A stretch of 64,000 nucleotides of DNA from an uncultured Eubacteriales bacterium (lineage in GTDB: Bacteria > Bacillota > Clostridia > Christensenellales > CAG-138), in contig CADACQ010000002.1 of assembly GCA_902786465.1 (NCBI GenBank), positions 62,001 to 126,000 of the forward strand, written 5' to 3'. Of this stretch, positions 8,513 through 15,785 are shown one piece after another (positions within the stretch are counted from its first letter, which is position 1; each line of letters begins with the position of its first letter). The position numbers and the translations under genes are program-made. The notes beneath the pieces are model-generated. The model did no database searches and was not told where the DNA came from. It worked only from the letters and a program-made list of their open reading frames with translations.

Positions 8513-9276
8513 TCGTCCACATACCGTTTGACGGCGCTGCCCCAAATGTGCATGGTCCATTTTTGCGGCATGAACTTGCTCCATAGGTGCTCGTATTTCA
8601 CAAAGAGCGAGCACACGGACATATCCTTCCCCTTTTTTGCATCCTTCAGCGCCTTCACGGCCACCCTTTCGGGGGATACTATGCCTGGGAATCTCATTCG
8701 CCTGCCCGCATGCTCCTTTTTGAGCATCTGGGTGTCTATCCAGCCGGGGCAAACTGCCGTGCAGGTGATCCCCTTCTCCCGCCACTCATAATTCAGACTC
8801 CTCGAATAGGAGCGCAGATATGCTTTCGTAGCGGAGTACAAAGCGATGTAGGGATTGGGCTGGAAGGAGGAAGCGGAGGAAATGTTCAGTATCCTGGCTC
8901 CTTCCCTCATGTACGGCAAGGCATACTGGCAGATCAGCGTCGGCGCCTTACAGTTTATTTCGATCGTGCTTGAAATCTCGTCGCCGGAAAAGGCCTCTAT
9001 CCGGCCCATTCTGGCCATGCCCGCATTGTTGATGAGGAACCGAACGTCCGGCCTACGCTCCTCCAAAAGGGCAGCCAGCTTCTTCACTTCAATCTCATCG
9101 CTCAAGTCGCACAGCACGGGAAACACCTTGTTTCCAAAGGTGCTGCAAATCTCCTCCAGCTTTTTCTGATTTCTGGCAACGGCCCATATCTCGTCGATAT
9201 CTTCCCGAAGCAATTCGCGCAGGAACGCCTGTCCCAGCCCTCCGGTGGCGCCGGTCAAGATCGCTATGCGTTTCAT
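8488..9276 (-). CDS. Short-chain dehydrogenase/reductase (SDR)
   Basis: A 262-residue classical SDR: the cofactor motif TGATGGLG at residues 8-15, the structural NNAG, serine in NISSASS, catalytic YSATK (Tyr and Lys present), and CPGWIDT after it. The long basic tail (FVKYEHLWSKFMPQ) resembles membrane-associated DltE-type reductases. Position after the glycine motif does not settle NADH versus NADPH. The ATG at 9276 overlaps the stop of the FolD-like gene (TGATG), so it is the third gene of a translationally coupled trio. The pterin-reductase signature TGxxxRxG is absent, so a FolM/PTR1 role is not supported by motif. Confidence 0.85.
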   Translation of the reverse strand: MKRIAILTGATGGLGQAFLRELLREDIDEIWAVARNQKKLEEICSTFGNKVFPVLCDLSDEIEVKKLAALLEERRPDVRFLINNAGMARMGRIEAFSGDEISSTIEINCKAPTLICQYALPYMREGARILNISSASSFQPNPYIALYSATKAYLRSYSRSLNYEWREKGITCTAVCPGWIDTQMLKKEHAGRRMRFPGIVSPERVAVKALKDAKKGKDMSVCSLFVKYEHLWSKFMPQKWTMHIWGSAVKRYVDDQNSLPAK

Positions 9277-10022
9277 CAATTTGTTTCCGTCACATGCTGC
9301 AGAAGGACCGCTGTGGTCAGGGCGCCTACGCCGCCCTTGAAGGGGCACAGGTGCTCCACGATGGAGGCGATCTCCTCCTCGACGGCGTCGCCGCCCACGT
9401 TGATGAGCGTCTGGCCGGGATGAACGCAGTCCTTGCCCACCAGCCCCTCCCGGCCGGTGGCGCAGACGAGGATGTCCGCCTGGCGGCAGATGCTAGGCAG
9501 ATCCTCCGTCTTGCTGTGGCAGATGGTCACCGTGGCATTCCGGTCCAGCAGAAGCATGGCAAGGGGCCGCCCCACCGTCAGGGACCTGCCCAGGATCACC
9601 ACGTGCTTGCCTGAAACGGGCACTTCATAATAGTCCAGCAGCCGTACGCAGGCCTCCGCCGTGCAAGGGGTGGTGCGGGGGTACGCCTTAATGCCGCCCT
9701 TATACAGGGTGGAAAAGCTGCTTGGGCCGGTCCCATCCACGTCCAGTTCATGGGGGATCGGGATGGGCGTCTTGGTCTTGCTGAGCACGATCATGCCGCC
9801 CAAAAGTTGAGGCGGCAATGCCGTCCCCTCGGACAATGGGCGAGCGTAGACAGGGATGCCGTGGGCCTCCCCCGCCCGCTGGATGCTCCTCAAATACCAG
9901 CCCGCAGGCTTGTCCTCGGGATCGTAGAGGGCGAACAGGCCGGGGACTTCATCAAGGGACCGGACCCGCTCGTCGATCTTCGAATACAGCTGTTCCGCAG
10001 GCTGTTTTCCAGTGAGCAGCAT
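9276..10022 (-). CDS. Divergent FolD-like methylenetetrahydrofolate dehydrogenase/cyclohydrolase paralogue
   Basis: A 248-residue protein, shorter than the roughly 280 of FolD. The C-terminal NADP domain is well kept (VVILGRSLTVGRPLAMLLL, TVTICHSKT, GGVGALT), as are DVDG and TTPCTAEA. The N-terminal catalytic half is altered: the YxxxK motif reads YLRSIQR, so the lysine used by both FolD activities is isoleucine, and the QLPLP active-site stretch is replaced by VLSKTKTPIP. The region between them is also shortened. It may be inactive, or bind a folate for another purpose. It starts at ATG 10022, overlapping the ThyX-like stop as TGATG. Confidence 0.75.
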   Translation of the reverse strand: MLLTGKQPAEQLYSKIDERVRSLDEVPGLFALYDPEDKPAGWYLRSIQRAGEAHGIPVYARPLSEGTALPPQLLGGMIVLSKTKTPIPIPHELDVDGTGPSSFSTLYKGGIKAYPRTTPCTAEACVRLLDYYEVPVSGKHVVILGRSLTVGRPLAMLLLDRNATVTICHSKTEDLPSICRQADILVCATGREGLVGKDCVHPGQTLINVGGDAVEEEIASIVEHLCPFKGGVGALTTAVLLQHVTETN

Positions 10023-10663
10023 CAGTTCCCCTCCTCCAGGAGGCAGACCTCCTTGAAGTAGGGCAGCTCCTCGATCATGTGGCAGAAGTCGTGCCATTCG
10101 GTGAGCTTGTGGTCCTTCCTGGACCAGTACATATGGAGCAGTACCTCGTAGTTGAGCTGGACCGTGGCCCGCATGCAGTAGCCCTCGGGCAGCAGCTCGA
10201 TGAGCGCCCGCCAATACTTCTTCTCCTTGGTGGCGTTGAAATCCAGTCGGAGCTGCTCGCAGGCCCCGATGACGGCGTTCAGGGCCTCCTGAGCATAGGG
10301 GACCTCGTCGATGCCGTCGTGGGCGAAATCCGCCGTGGTGAAGGTCTTGGAATGGATCTTGTGCATCTTGGAGCAGGAGTTGCGCACCGTGCCCACCTTG
10401 TAGGTGTCGAACTCGAACCACCAGGGCTGCATGGCCGTGATATCCATGCTGACGTTGATCATCCTGAGATACTTCCTATGGTCGCTGCCGGCCTTCCGAA
10501 GCCGCTTCATGAGGTCAAGGTCGTTGGGCCCGATCTTAGCGATCTCCTCGCCGTTCTCAAAGGTGATGGTGCTGTCGCTCTTCTTCCAGCTGTTCAAGGG
10601 ATTGCGCATACCCCTGAGGGCAGCGGCGAAGCCCGAAACGCAAATGTTTTCGATCCGGATCAT
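10022..10663 (-). CDS. ThyX-fold protein lacking the flavin thymidylate synthase signature
   Basis: A 213-residue protein that follows the layout of flavin-dependent thymidylate synthase. The central segment WWFEFDTYKVGTVRNSCSKM sits where ThyX has its RHRxxS motif, and LLPEGYCMRATVQLNYEVLL matches the ThyX C-terminal 'LP...NLRSLxHF' helix. The RHR triad is missing, and the dUMP-contacting arginine of NLR/NYR is glutamate (NYE). Thymidylate synthase activity is therefore unlikely, although the fold and possible flavin or nucleotide binding may remain. AGGAGGGG lies 8 bases before ATG 10663. It is the first gene of the trio with FolD-like and SDR genes, 30 bases after ddh. Family assignment is by eye. 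Confidence 0.6.
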   Translation of the reverse strand: MIRIENICVSGFAAALRGMRNPLNSWKKSDSTITFENGEEIAKIGPNDLDLMKRLRKAGSDHRKYLRMINVSMDITAMQPWWFEFDTYKVGTVRNSCSKMHKIHSKTFTTADFAHDGIDEVPYAQEALNAVIGACEQLRLDFNATKEKKYWRALIELLPEGYCMRATVQLNYEVLLHMYWSRKDHKLTEWHDFCHMIEELPYFKEVCLLEEGN

Positions 10664-10693
10664 GTTTTATTCCCCTCCTGTATGATAAACGTT

Positions 10694-11674
10694 TTAAACC
10701 AGTTTCTTTCGAAGCTCCTGGGCTGACAGGGGCGAAAGCAGCCCCAGCGGCACGTCCAGCACGGTGAAGCAGCCGGTCTGTCCCTGCTCATGGAGCCGGC
10801 AGCAGGCCCGGCCGTAAGCGGCCATGATGGCGCCGGTGAACATGGGGTTGGAGTCCAGCTCCAGCTTGAACTCCATCAAGGAGTCGTACTGCCGCGCCTC
10901 CCCAAGCTTGCCGCTGCGGATCACGAAGCCGCCGTGGGGCATGGCCGAATGCTCCGCCGCCATCTCCTCGGCGGAGATGAAGTGGACCGTGGTGTCGTAC
11001 TCGTCGAAATAGTTGGGCATGGTGATGATCTCGCGAGCCACCCGCTGGGGATCGGCCCCCTCCTTCAGTACCACGTACACCTCCCGGGTGTGCTTCTCCC
11101 GGGCGGTGAAGCCGCTCTCCCCCTTGCGGACGGCGCTCATGGTCTTCTGCACGGGGATGGTATACTGCCGGGCGTCGGCCACCCCCTCCACGCGCCTGAC
11201 CGCGTCGGAATGGCCCTGGCTCACGCCTGGGCCCCAAAAGGTGTCCCCCGTGCCGTCGGGCAGGATTGAGGTCCCCAAAAGGCGCATCAGGGAGAACAGG
11301 CCCGGATCCCAGCCAGTGCTGATGACGGCCGCGGTCTTCCCCGCCTTGGCCGCCGCGTCCACGTTGGCAAAGTGCTCCGGGATGCGGGCGTGGGTGTCGA
11401 AGGTGTCCACCACGCAGTACCGCCTGGCCAGCTCCGGAGTCTGGACGGGCAGGTCCGTGGCGCTGCCGCCGCAAAGCAGCAGCACGTCCACGTCCGCCTT
11501 CTGCTCCACAAGAAAAGAGACGGGAAACACCGGCGTATCCGCCCGCAGCGGATGAACGGATGCGGGGGCGCGCCTGGTAAAAATGCCCGTCAAAACCATG
11601 TCCTCGCTCTGCAGGACGGCGGATTCAGCGCCCCGTCCCACATTGCCGTAGCCAACGATGCCAACTCGGATCAT
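10694..11674 (-). CDS. ddh: meso-Diaminopimelate D-dehydrogenase
   Basis: A 326-residue NADP enzyme that reductively aminates L-tetrahydrodipicolinate to meso-diaminopimelate in one step, bypassing the acylated branch. The N-terminal Rossmann motif GIVGYGNVGRGAE, LLLCGGSATDLP, VVDTFDTHARIP, STGWDPGLFSLMR, and FWGPGVSQGHSDAVRR are all characteristic of Ddh. It supplies lysine and the peptidoglycan cross-linking residue. It has its own strong promoter, and the ThyX-like trio follows 30 bases downstream, so read-through is likely. Length is normal for the family. Confidence 0.95.
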   Translation of the reverse strand: MIRVGIVGYGNVGRGAESAVLQSEDMVLTGIFTRRAPASVHPLRADTPVFPVSFLVEQKADVDVLLLCGGSATDLPVQTPELARRYCVVDTFDTHARIPEHFANVDAAAKAGKTAAVISTGWDPGLFSLMRLLGTSILPDGTGDTFWGPGVSQGHSDAVRRVEGVADARQYTIPVQKTMSAVRKGESGFTAREKHTREVYVVLKEGADPQRVAREIITMPNYFDEYDTTVHFISAEEMAAEHSAMPHGGFVIRSGKLGEARQYDSLMEFKLELDSNPMFTGAIMAAYGRACCRLHEQGQTGCFTVLDVPLGLLSPLSAQELRKKLV

Positions 11675-11706
11675 GCCTAAACCTCTTTTTACCTTGATAT
11701 AGGAAC

Positions 11707-11735
11707 AGTATATTATCCTTTCGCGGCAAAGTCAA
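11707..11735 (-). promoter_or_regulatory. Sigma-A promoter of ddh
   Basis: On the minus strand TTGACT, a 17-base spacer and TATACT. The -35 hexamer overlaps the stop codon of the upstream ElyC/SanA-like gene (11732). Confidence 0.75.
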
Positions 11736-12439
11736 TCGTTAGTCCCCCATCCCTCCGCCAGGATCGGCATGGCGAAGGGAGCCTGAGCCGTGACGCGGCC
11801 GTCCCCGTCCAGGGAGATAGGCGTGCCCAGGTAGGTGGGCTCCGGCCGGACGGCGGCAAAGATCACGTCCTTTACCCGGGCCAGGGCTTCCCTGGCCTCG
11901 AAATACCGTATGCGCTGACAGGGCTCCCGGTCCGCCTCCACCCCATAGGTCTCCATGTCCATGGTGTCAGCTAAATACACCGCCCTGGACAGATGGTATC
12001 GCTGGGTGACCACCACGCAGCTCTGGGCCCCGAAGATGGTCGCCGCCCGGTACATGGTCTCATAGGTGGAGAAGCCCGCATGGTCCAAAAAGATATCCTT
12101 CTCCGGCACGCCCTGCTCCATGGCATAGGCTTTCATGGCGGTGACCTCGTCGTAGTCCACCTTGCCGTGATCCCCGGAGAGCAGGAGACGGTCGGAAACG
12201 CCGGCCCGATAGAGGTCGATCCCCGTGTCCAACCGATCCTTCAGTACGGTGCAGGGGGTCCCGTCCTCATAGACCCTGGCGCCAAGGACGATGATGCAGT
12301 CCACCTTCTTTTCGGACAGTGCGTTGGGCCAAACGATCTTCGACGATGCCGTGTGGATCACCCGAAAATTTGCGAGGACGCAGAATGCGATCACCGCCAG
12401 GCATATACAGCTGCAGATCCGTATCAACCGTTTCATCAT
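11732..12439 (-). CDS. DUF218 (ElyC/SanA/YdcF) family membrane protein
   Basis: A 235-residue protein with an N-terminal membrane segment (about residues 5-27) and a DUF218 domain: CIIVLGARVYEDGTP, DLYRAGVSDRLLLSGDHG, YDEVTAMKAYAMEQGVPEKDI and VVVTQRYHLSRAVYLAD. The family includes SanA and ElyC, which affect envelope integrity, and YdcF, which binds S-adenosylmethionine; no enzyme reaction is assured. The C-terminal tail after about residue 205 is not part of the domain. ATG 12439 is preceded by GGAGTGAGG; a second ATG directly follows it. It stands alone between terminator and promoter elements. Confidence 0.85.
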   Translation of the reverse strand: MMKRLIRICSCICLAVIAFCVLANFRVIHTASSKIVWPNALSEKKVDCIIVLGARVYEDGTPCTVLKDRLDTGIDLYRAGVSDRLLLSGDHGKVDYDEVTAMKAYAMEQGVPEKDIFLDHAGFSTYETMYRAATIFGAQSCVVVTQRYHLSRAVYLADTMDMETYGVEADREPCQRIRYFEAREALARVKDVIFAAVRPEPTYLGTPISLDGDGRVTAQAPFAMPILAEGWGTND

Positions 12440-12529
12440 TTCCCTCACTCCTTTCGATGACGAAAGCGTACCATCCATATGCGGACAAATTGCGTCATAG
12501 ATTCGGACAAGTCGCGGAATGAGTATGAA

Positions 12530-12556
12530 CAAAAAGAAAACCGCCCGTCGGCGGCT
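12530..12556 (-). terminator. Terminator of the RluD-type gene
   Basis: On the minus strand CCGCC and GGCGG form a short GC stem with loop GACG, followed by TTTTCTTTTT. It starts at the stop codon of the pseudouridine synthase. Confidence 0.75.
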
Positions 12557-13431
12557 CAGGAAATGAGGTCCTGCATGTCGGGCGGCAAGGGCGAAATGCA
12601 TTCGATCCTTTCCCCCGTCAGCGGGTGGAGAAACGCCAGTCGATGGGAATGAAGGGCAGGTCGGTCGATGGCCTCCGACCGGGTCCCGTACAGCCAATCC
12701 CCCGTCAGAGGATAGCCCAGATGGGCCATATGGACCCGCAGCTGATGGGTACGCCCGGTCTTGGGCAAGAGGTGCAGGAGAGTCCTGCCATTGCCCGTGG
12801 AAAGGGTCTCATACTGCGTCAGGCTTTTCGCTCCATCCGGTCTGACTTCGTGCCGATAGGAGGAGCCGCCCACAAGGCCGATGGGCGCGTCTATAACGCC
12901 CGAGGGCGGCGCGACTATCCCCTCCGCCACCGCCAGATACTCCCGACAAAAGGCGTCCGTATGGAGGCGGCGCTTCATGAGTTCATGCATATAGCCGCTT
13001 TTGGCCACCAGCATCAGTCCCGTGGTGCCTTTGTCCAGCCGGCTCACGAAATGGGGATAGTCCCCCGCTGAAAGATAGGCAAGGAGCCCCTGTTCGAGGC
13101 TGGGTTCCGATGGGTCCTTGGTGGGGTGCACCGGCAGGTGAGCCGGTTTATCCACCACCAGCAGATCCTCGTCCTCATAGGCGATGGAGATCTCCATCGA
13201 GATGGGATTGAGATGCCGGGGCGGCTCCCGATCCCCCACGTCCGCCGAGATTAGATCGCCCGCCTTGAGTACATAGGTGGAATAAACCCTCTGCCCATTG
13301 ACGCAGATGCCGTTTTCCCGGCGCTTCAGCCGGGAAAGGAGCCCGCGGGAGACCTGCAGGCGGCCCATCAGTACCGTCTCCACCCGTTTGCCCGCGTCCT
13401 GTTCCGTTGCTCGAAAGGTCAGGATTCGCAT
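12556..13431 (-). CDS. RluA/RluD family pseudouridine synthase
   Basis: A 291-residue enzyme that isomerises uridine in rRNA or tRNA. An N-terminal S4 RNA-binding domain (residues 13-75, with VSRGLLSRLKRRENGICVNG) precedes the catalytic domain. The catalytic aspartate lies in VSRLDKGTTGLMLVAK, matching the HRLDxxTSG family motif with F-V-S in place of H. TGRTHQLRVHMAHLGYPLTGD is the usual RluD-type C-terminal signature. The exact target uridine cannot be read from sequence. Its start lies 13 bases inside the end of the adenosine deaminase gene, so the two are co-transcribed. Confidence 0.92.
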   Translation of the reverse strand: MRILTFRATEQDAGKRVETVLMGRLQVSRGLLSRLKRRENGICVNGQRVYSTYVLKAGDLISADVGDREPPRHLNPISMEISIAYEDEDLLVVDKPAHLPVHPTKDPSEPSLEQGLLAYLSAGDYPHFVSRLDKGTTGLMLVAKSGYMHELMKRRLHTDAFCREYLAVAEGIVAPPSGVIDAPIGLVGGSSYRHEVRPDGAKSLTQYETLSTGNGRTLLHLLPKTGRTHQLRVHMAHLGYPLTGDWLYGTRSEAIDRPALHSHRLAFLHPLTGERIECISPLPPDMQDLIS

Positions 13432-14450
13432 GCGTCCAGGGCTGCCAACAGCTCCTCGATCAGAGGCAGCTTCTTTTCCTCCGCCATGAAGGACGCCCGG
13501 ACGCTGTTGATATTGCAGCGGATGACGTCCTGCAAGGTGAGGCCCATGTATTCGATGCAGCGGTCGTACTCCTTGTCGAGGTCGATATCGGAAAGGATCA
13601 TGTTGTCCGTGTTGATGGTGCAGTTCAGCCCCATGTCCATGAGCTTCTTTAGGGGATGGGCCTCATAGGAGGATCGGGTGCTGCACTGGATGTTGCTGGT
13701 GGGGCACACCTCCAGCGTGACGCCGTCCCGGATGGCGCGGGCGCACAGGTGCCTGTCCTCGAAGATGTGGTGGCCGTGGCCGATACGCTTTGCGCCGAAA
13801 TCCAGCGCCGCTTCCACGGTCTCCGGGCCCTGGCTGTCCCCGGCATGACAGGTGAAGGGGATGTCCAGCTCCCGGGCGAGCGCGAACACCGGCGCGAAGC
13901 CAGACAAAGGCGTCAATCCTTCCGCGCCGGCCAAATCTATGGCGACCACGCCCTCCTGCAGCGCCCGGGCTGCCTCCCGGACCGTCTGCAGATTCTGTTC
14001 CATGTTGACGCGATAATCGCCGACGCACATGGCGCACAGGATCACGCCGATGTCGATGGCGGGGTTCTCCGCCATGCCCTGCTTCACCCCGGCGAGGACC
14101 GCCTCCACGGCGTCCCGCTGTTTTAGTTCCTTTCTTAGATGCAGCTGGGGGGCGAAGCGTATCTCAGCGTACCGAAGTCCCTGCCCGGCCAACAGCCGCA
14201 CCAGCTCATAGGCCGTGCGCTCGAGGGCCGCTCTGTCTTGCAGGATCTGCAGCGGCATCTCGAACCGCTTCAAATACTCGTTTACGCTCCGACAATCCGC
14301 CGTCACCACGATGAACTCCCGGAACGCCTCCAGGGTGTCCGCCGGCAGGGCGATACCCCGCTCCACCGCCATCTCCCATGCGCTTTCGGGAAGCATGGAC
14401 CCGTCCAGATGCAGGTGCAGATCGATTTTGGGAAACCTGTATTTGCTCAT
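13419..14450 (-). CDS. add: Adenosine deaminase family protein
   Basis: A 343-residue metal-dependent amidohydrolase converting adenosine (or a related nucleoside) to inosine. The zinc-site motifs are in order: HLHLDGS near residue 11, TCHAGD around 198, RIGHGHHIFED, EVCPTSN and NTDN near 280. The catalytic proton donor is normally glutamate (HAGE) but is aspartate here; NTDN in place of NTDD also occurs in other bacterial members. Specificity is therefore unsure, and related enzymes act on adenine or aminodeoxyfutalosine. ATG 14450 is preceded by GAGGAG. Confidence 0.85.
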   Translation of the reverse strand: MSKYRFPKIDLHLHLDGSMLPESAWEMAVERGIALPADTLEAFREFIVVTADCRSVNEYLKRFEMPLQILQDRAALERTAYELVRLLAGQGLRYAEIRFAPQLHLRKELKQRDAVEAVLAGVKQGMAENPAIDIGVILCAMCVGDYRVNMEQNLQTVREAARALQEGVVAIDLAGAEGLTPLSGFAPVFALARELDIPFTCHAGDSQGPETVEAALDFGAKRIGHGHHIFEDRHLCARAIRDGVTLEVCPTSNIQCSTRSSYEAHPLKKLMDMGLNCTINTDNMILSDIDLDKEYDRCIEYMGLTLQDVIRCNINSVRASFMAEEKKLPLIEELLAALDACES

Positions 14451-14480
14451 TGGCTTTGCTCCTCGCCTTGTATTTTTTAT

Positions 14481-14509
14481 ATTGTACCATATCCCGTTCC
14501 ATCTTGCCA
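14481..14509 (-). promoter_or_regulatory. Probable promoter of the adenosine deaminase operon
   Basis: Minus strand: TGGCAA, a 17-base spacer and TACAAT. The -10 is good and the -35 weak. It lies 31 bases before the start codon. Confidence 0.5.
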
Positions 14510-14524
14510 CGGCTTTTTCCCGCC

Positions 14525-14552
14525 TTGACACAGAAAGGCGAATAGGTATAGT
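14525..14552 (+). promoter_or_regulatory. Sigma-A promoter of the zinc-ribbon membrane protein gene
   Basis: A consensus TTGACA, a 16-base spacer and TATAGT, divergent from the adenosine deaminase promoter. Confidence 0.75.
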
Positions 14553-14603
14553 ATATTGTCGAAAGAGATCACTTTCTCCATACTTACAGAAAGGACGGAC
14601 ACC

Positions 14604-15176
14604 ATGCATTGCATCCATTGCGGCGCGCTTCTTCCGGAAGGCGCCAAGTTCTGCACCTCCTGCGGGCTTCCCGTACAGGCCGCTCCCGCAGCGACCGAAC
14701 AGCCTGTGGTCGAAGAGCCGGTGGAAACGCCTGTTCAGGAGGCCGAGGAGGCCCCTCAAGCGCCCGTGAACGCTTCCGAAGGGTACAAGGCTGCCAACGC
14801 TCAGCTGCCCCCCTCCTATTCCAATCCCAACTATTCCTCTCAAGCACGGCCCGCCGCTGCTCCCGCGCCTTCGACTACCAACGGTCTGGCCATCGCCGGG
14901 TTCATCTGCTCGCTGATCTTCATACCCGTGGGCATCGGCGTCCTGTCCGCCATCGCCGGCCTCATTTTGAGCATCATGGGGCTCAACAGCGCCAAGAAGC
15001 TGCCGGAGAACAAGGGTCACGGACTGGCTTTGGCCGGCACCATCATCAGCGGCATCCGTATCGCGCTCATACTCATCGGCATCATCGCCCTTCTGGCGCT
15101 CATGGTCCGCGGTGTCGGACACGTGGGCCACGAGCTGATCTCCAACTGGTCGGAGTACGTACCCTACAGCTATTGA
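14604..15176 (+). CDS. Zinc-ribbon, DUF4190-type membrane protein
   Basis: A 190-residue protein with an N-terminal zinc ribbon (CIHCGALLPEGAKFCTSCG, residues 3-21), a Pro/Ala/Gln-rich linker to about residue 98, then two hydrophobic segments (about 100-132 and 147-172) separated by GLNSAKKLPENKGHGLALAG. That loop pattern is typical of DUF4190 domains, whose function is unknown. AAGGACGG precedes the ATG. It is a single-gene unit with its own promoter and terminator. Confidence 0.85.
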   Translation: MHCIHCGALLPEGAKFCTSCGLPVQAAPAATEQPVVEEPVETPVQEAEEAPQAPVNASEGYKAANAQLPPSYSNPNYSSQARPAAAPAPSTTNGLAIAGFICSLIFIPVGIGVLSAIAGLILSIMGLNSAKKLPENKGHGLALAGTIISGIRIALILIGIIALLALMVRGVGHVGHELISNWSEYVPYSY

Positions 15177-15191
15177 GAAACCCTGCGTATC

Positions 15192-15216
15192 AAAAAAGCC
15201 CTTAACGGGCTTTTTT
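15192..15216. terminator. Bidirectional terminator between convergent genes
   Basis: A perfect inverted repeat AAAAAAGCCC / GGGCTTTTTT with a 5-base loop serves the zinc-ribbon gene on the plus strand and the HD-domain gene on the minus strand. The HD gene's last codons lie within it. Confidence 0.9.
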
Positions 15217-15774
15217 GCTTTCTTCGATCTTTTGTGCGGTGTCCAGCCGGATCTGTTCTCTGAGGGCCATCAGATAGGGTGAGAAAGCCGCCTGGTCAAA
15301 GCCATAGGTCATGTTCAGCTCGTACTCCCGGGGTATCCAGGTAGAGATAGGCGCCTCGTTATGCTGCAGGATCGCTTCCATCTTATCTAAAGCCTTATAT
15401 ATCTTAGCCTCCTGGGTCTCCAAGGCCTCCATCTCCCCATAAAGATCCAGCATGCGGGTGGAATACGGTTCCGGCAGGGAGCGGACCCAGTCCCCCAAAA
15501 GCAGCTCCTCCCGCTGCTCGTCCGCATCGGTTTTCAGAAACGTGGGGATGTCCCCCGTGAAACATTCCCCCAGATCGTGGATCAGGCACATCTCCATGAC
15601 CTTGTCCATGTCCGCCTCCGGGAACTCATCCCGCAGGAAGAACGCCATCAAGGCGATGCGCCAGCTGTGCTCCGCCACGCTCTCGCGGCGTCCACCGGAG
15701 GAATAGCTGTGCCGCACGGCGTCCTTCAGCCGTTCGGCCACGTGCATCACATCCAAAAACGCCTGAATTTCCAT
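15202..15774 (-). CDS. HD-domain nucleotidase-like hydrolase (YfbR/HDDC2 type)
   Basis: A 190-residue all-helical HD protein. Metal ligands are visible as the first His in RESVAEHSWRIALMAFFL, the HD pair in MCLIHDLGECFTGDIP, and a later Asp in KALDKMEAILQHNE. This spacing is that of the YfbR/HDDC2 group, which removes phosphate from deoxynucleoside 5'-monophosphates. AAGGAGAAGAGG precedes the ATG. It is the last gene of the recX-nnr-ROK kinase unit, 12 bases after the kinase, and ends in a terminator. Confidence 0.85.
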   Translation of the reverse strand: MEIQAFLDVMHVAERLKDAVRHSYSSGGRRESVAEHSWRIALMAFFLRDEFPEADMDKVMEMCLIHDLGECFTGDIPTFLKTDADEQREELLLGDWVRSLPEPYSTRMLDLYGEMEALETQEAKIYKALDKMEAILQHNEAPISTWIPREYELNMTYGFDQAAFSPYLMALREQIRLDTAQKIEESKKAR

Positions 15775-15785
15775 CCTCTTCTCCT

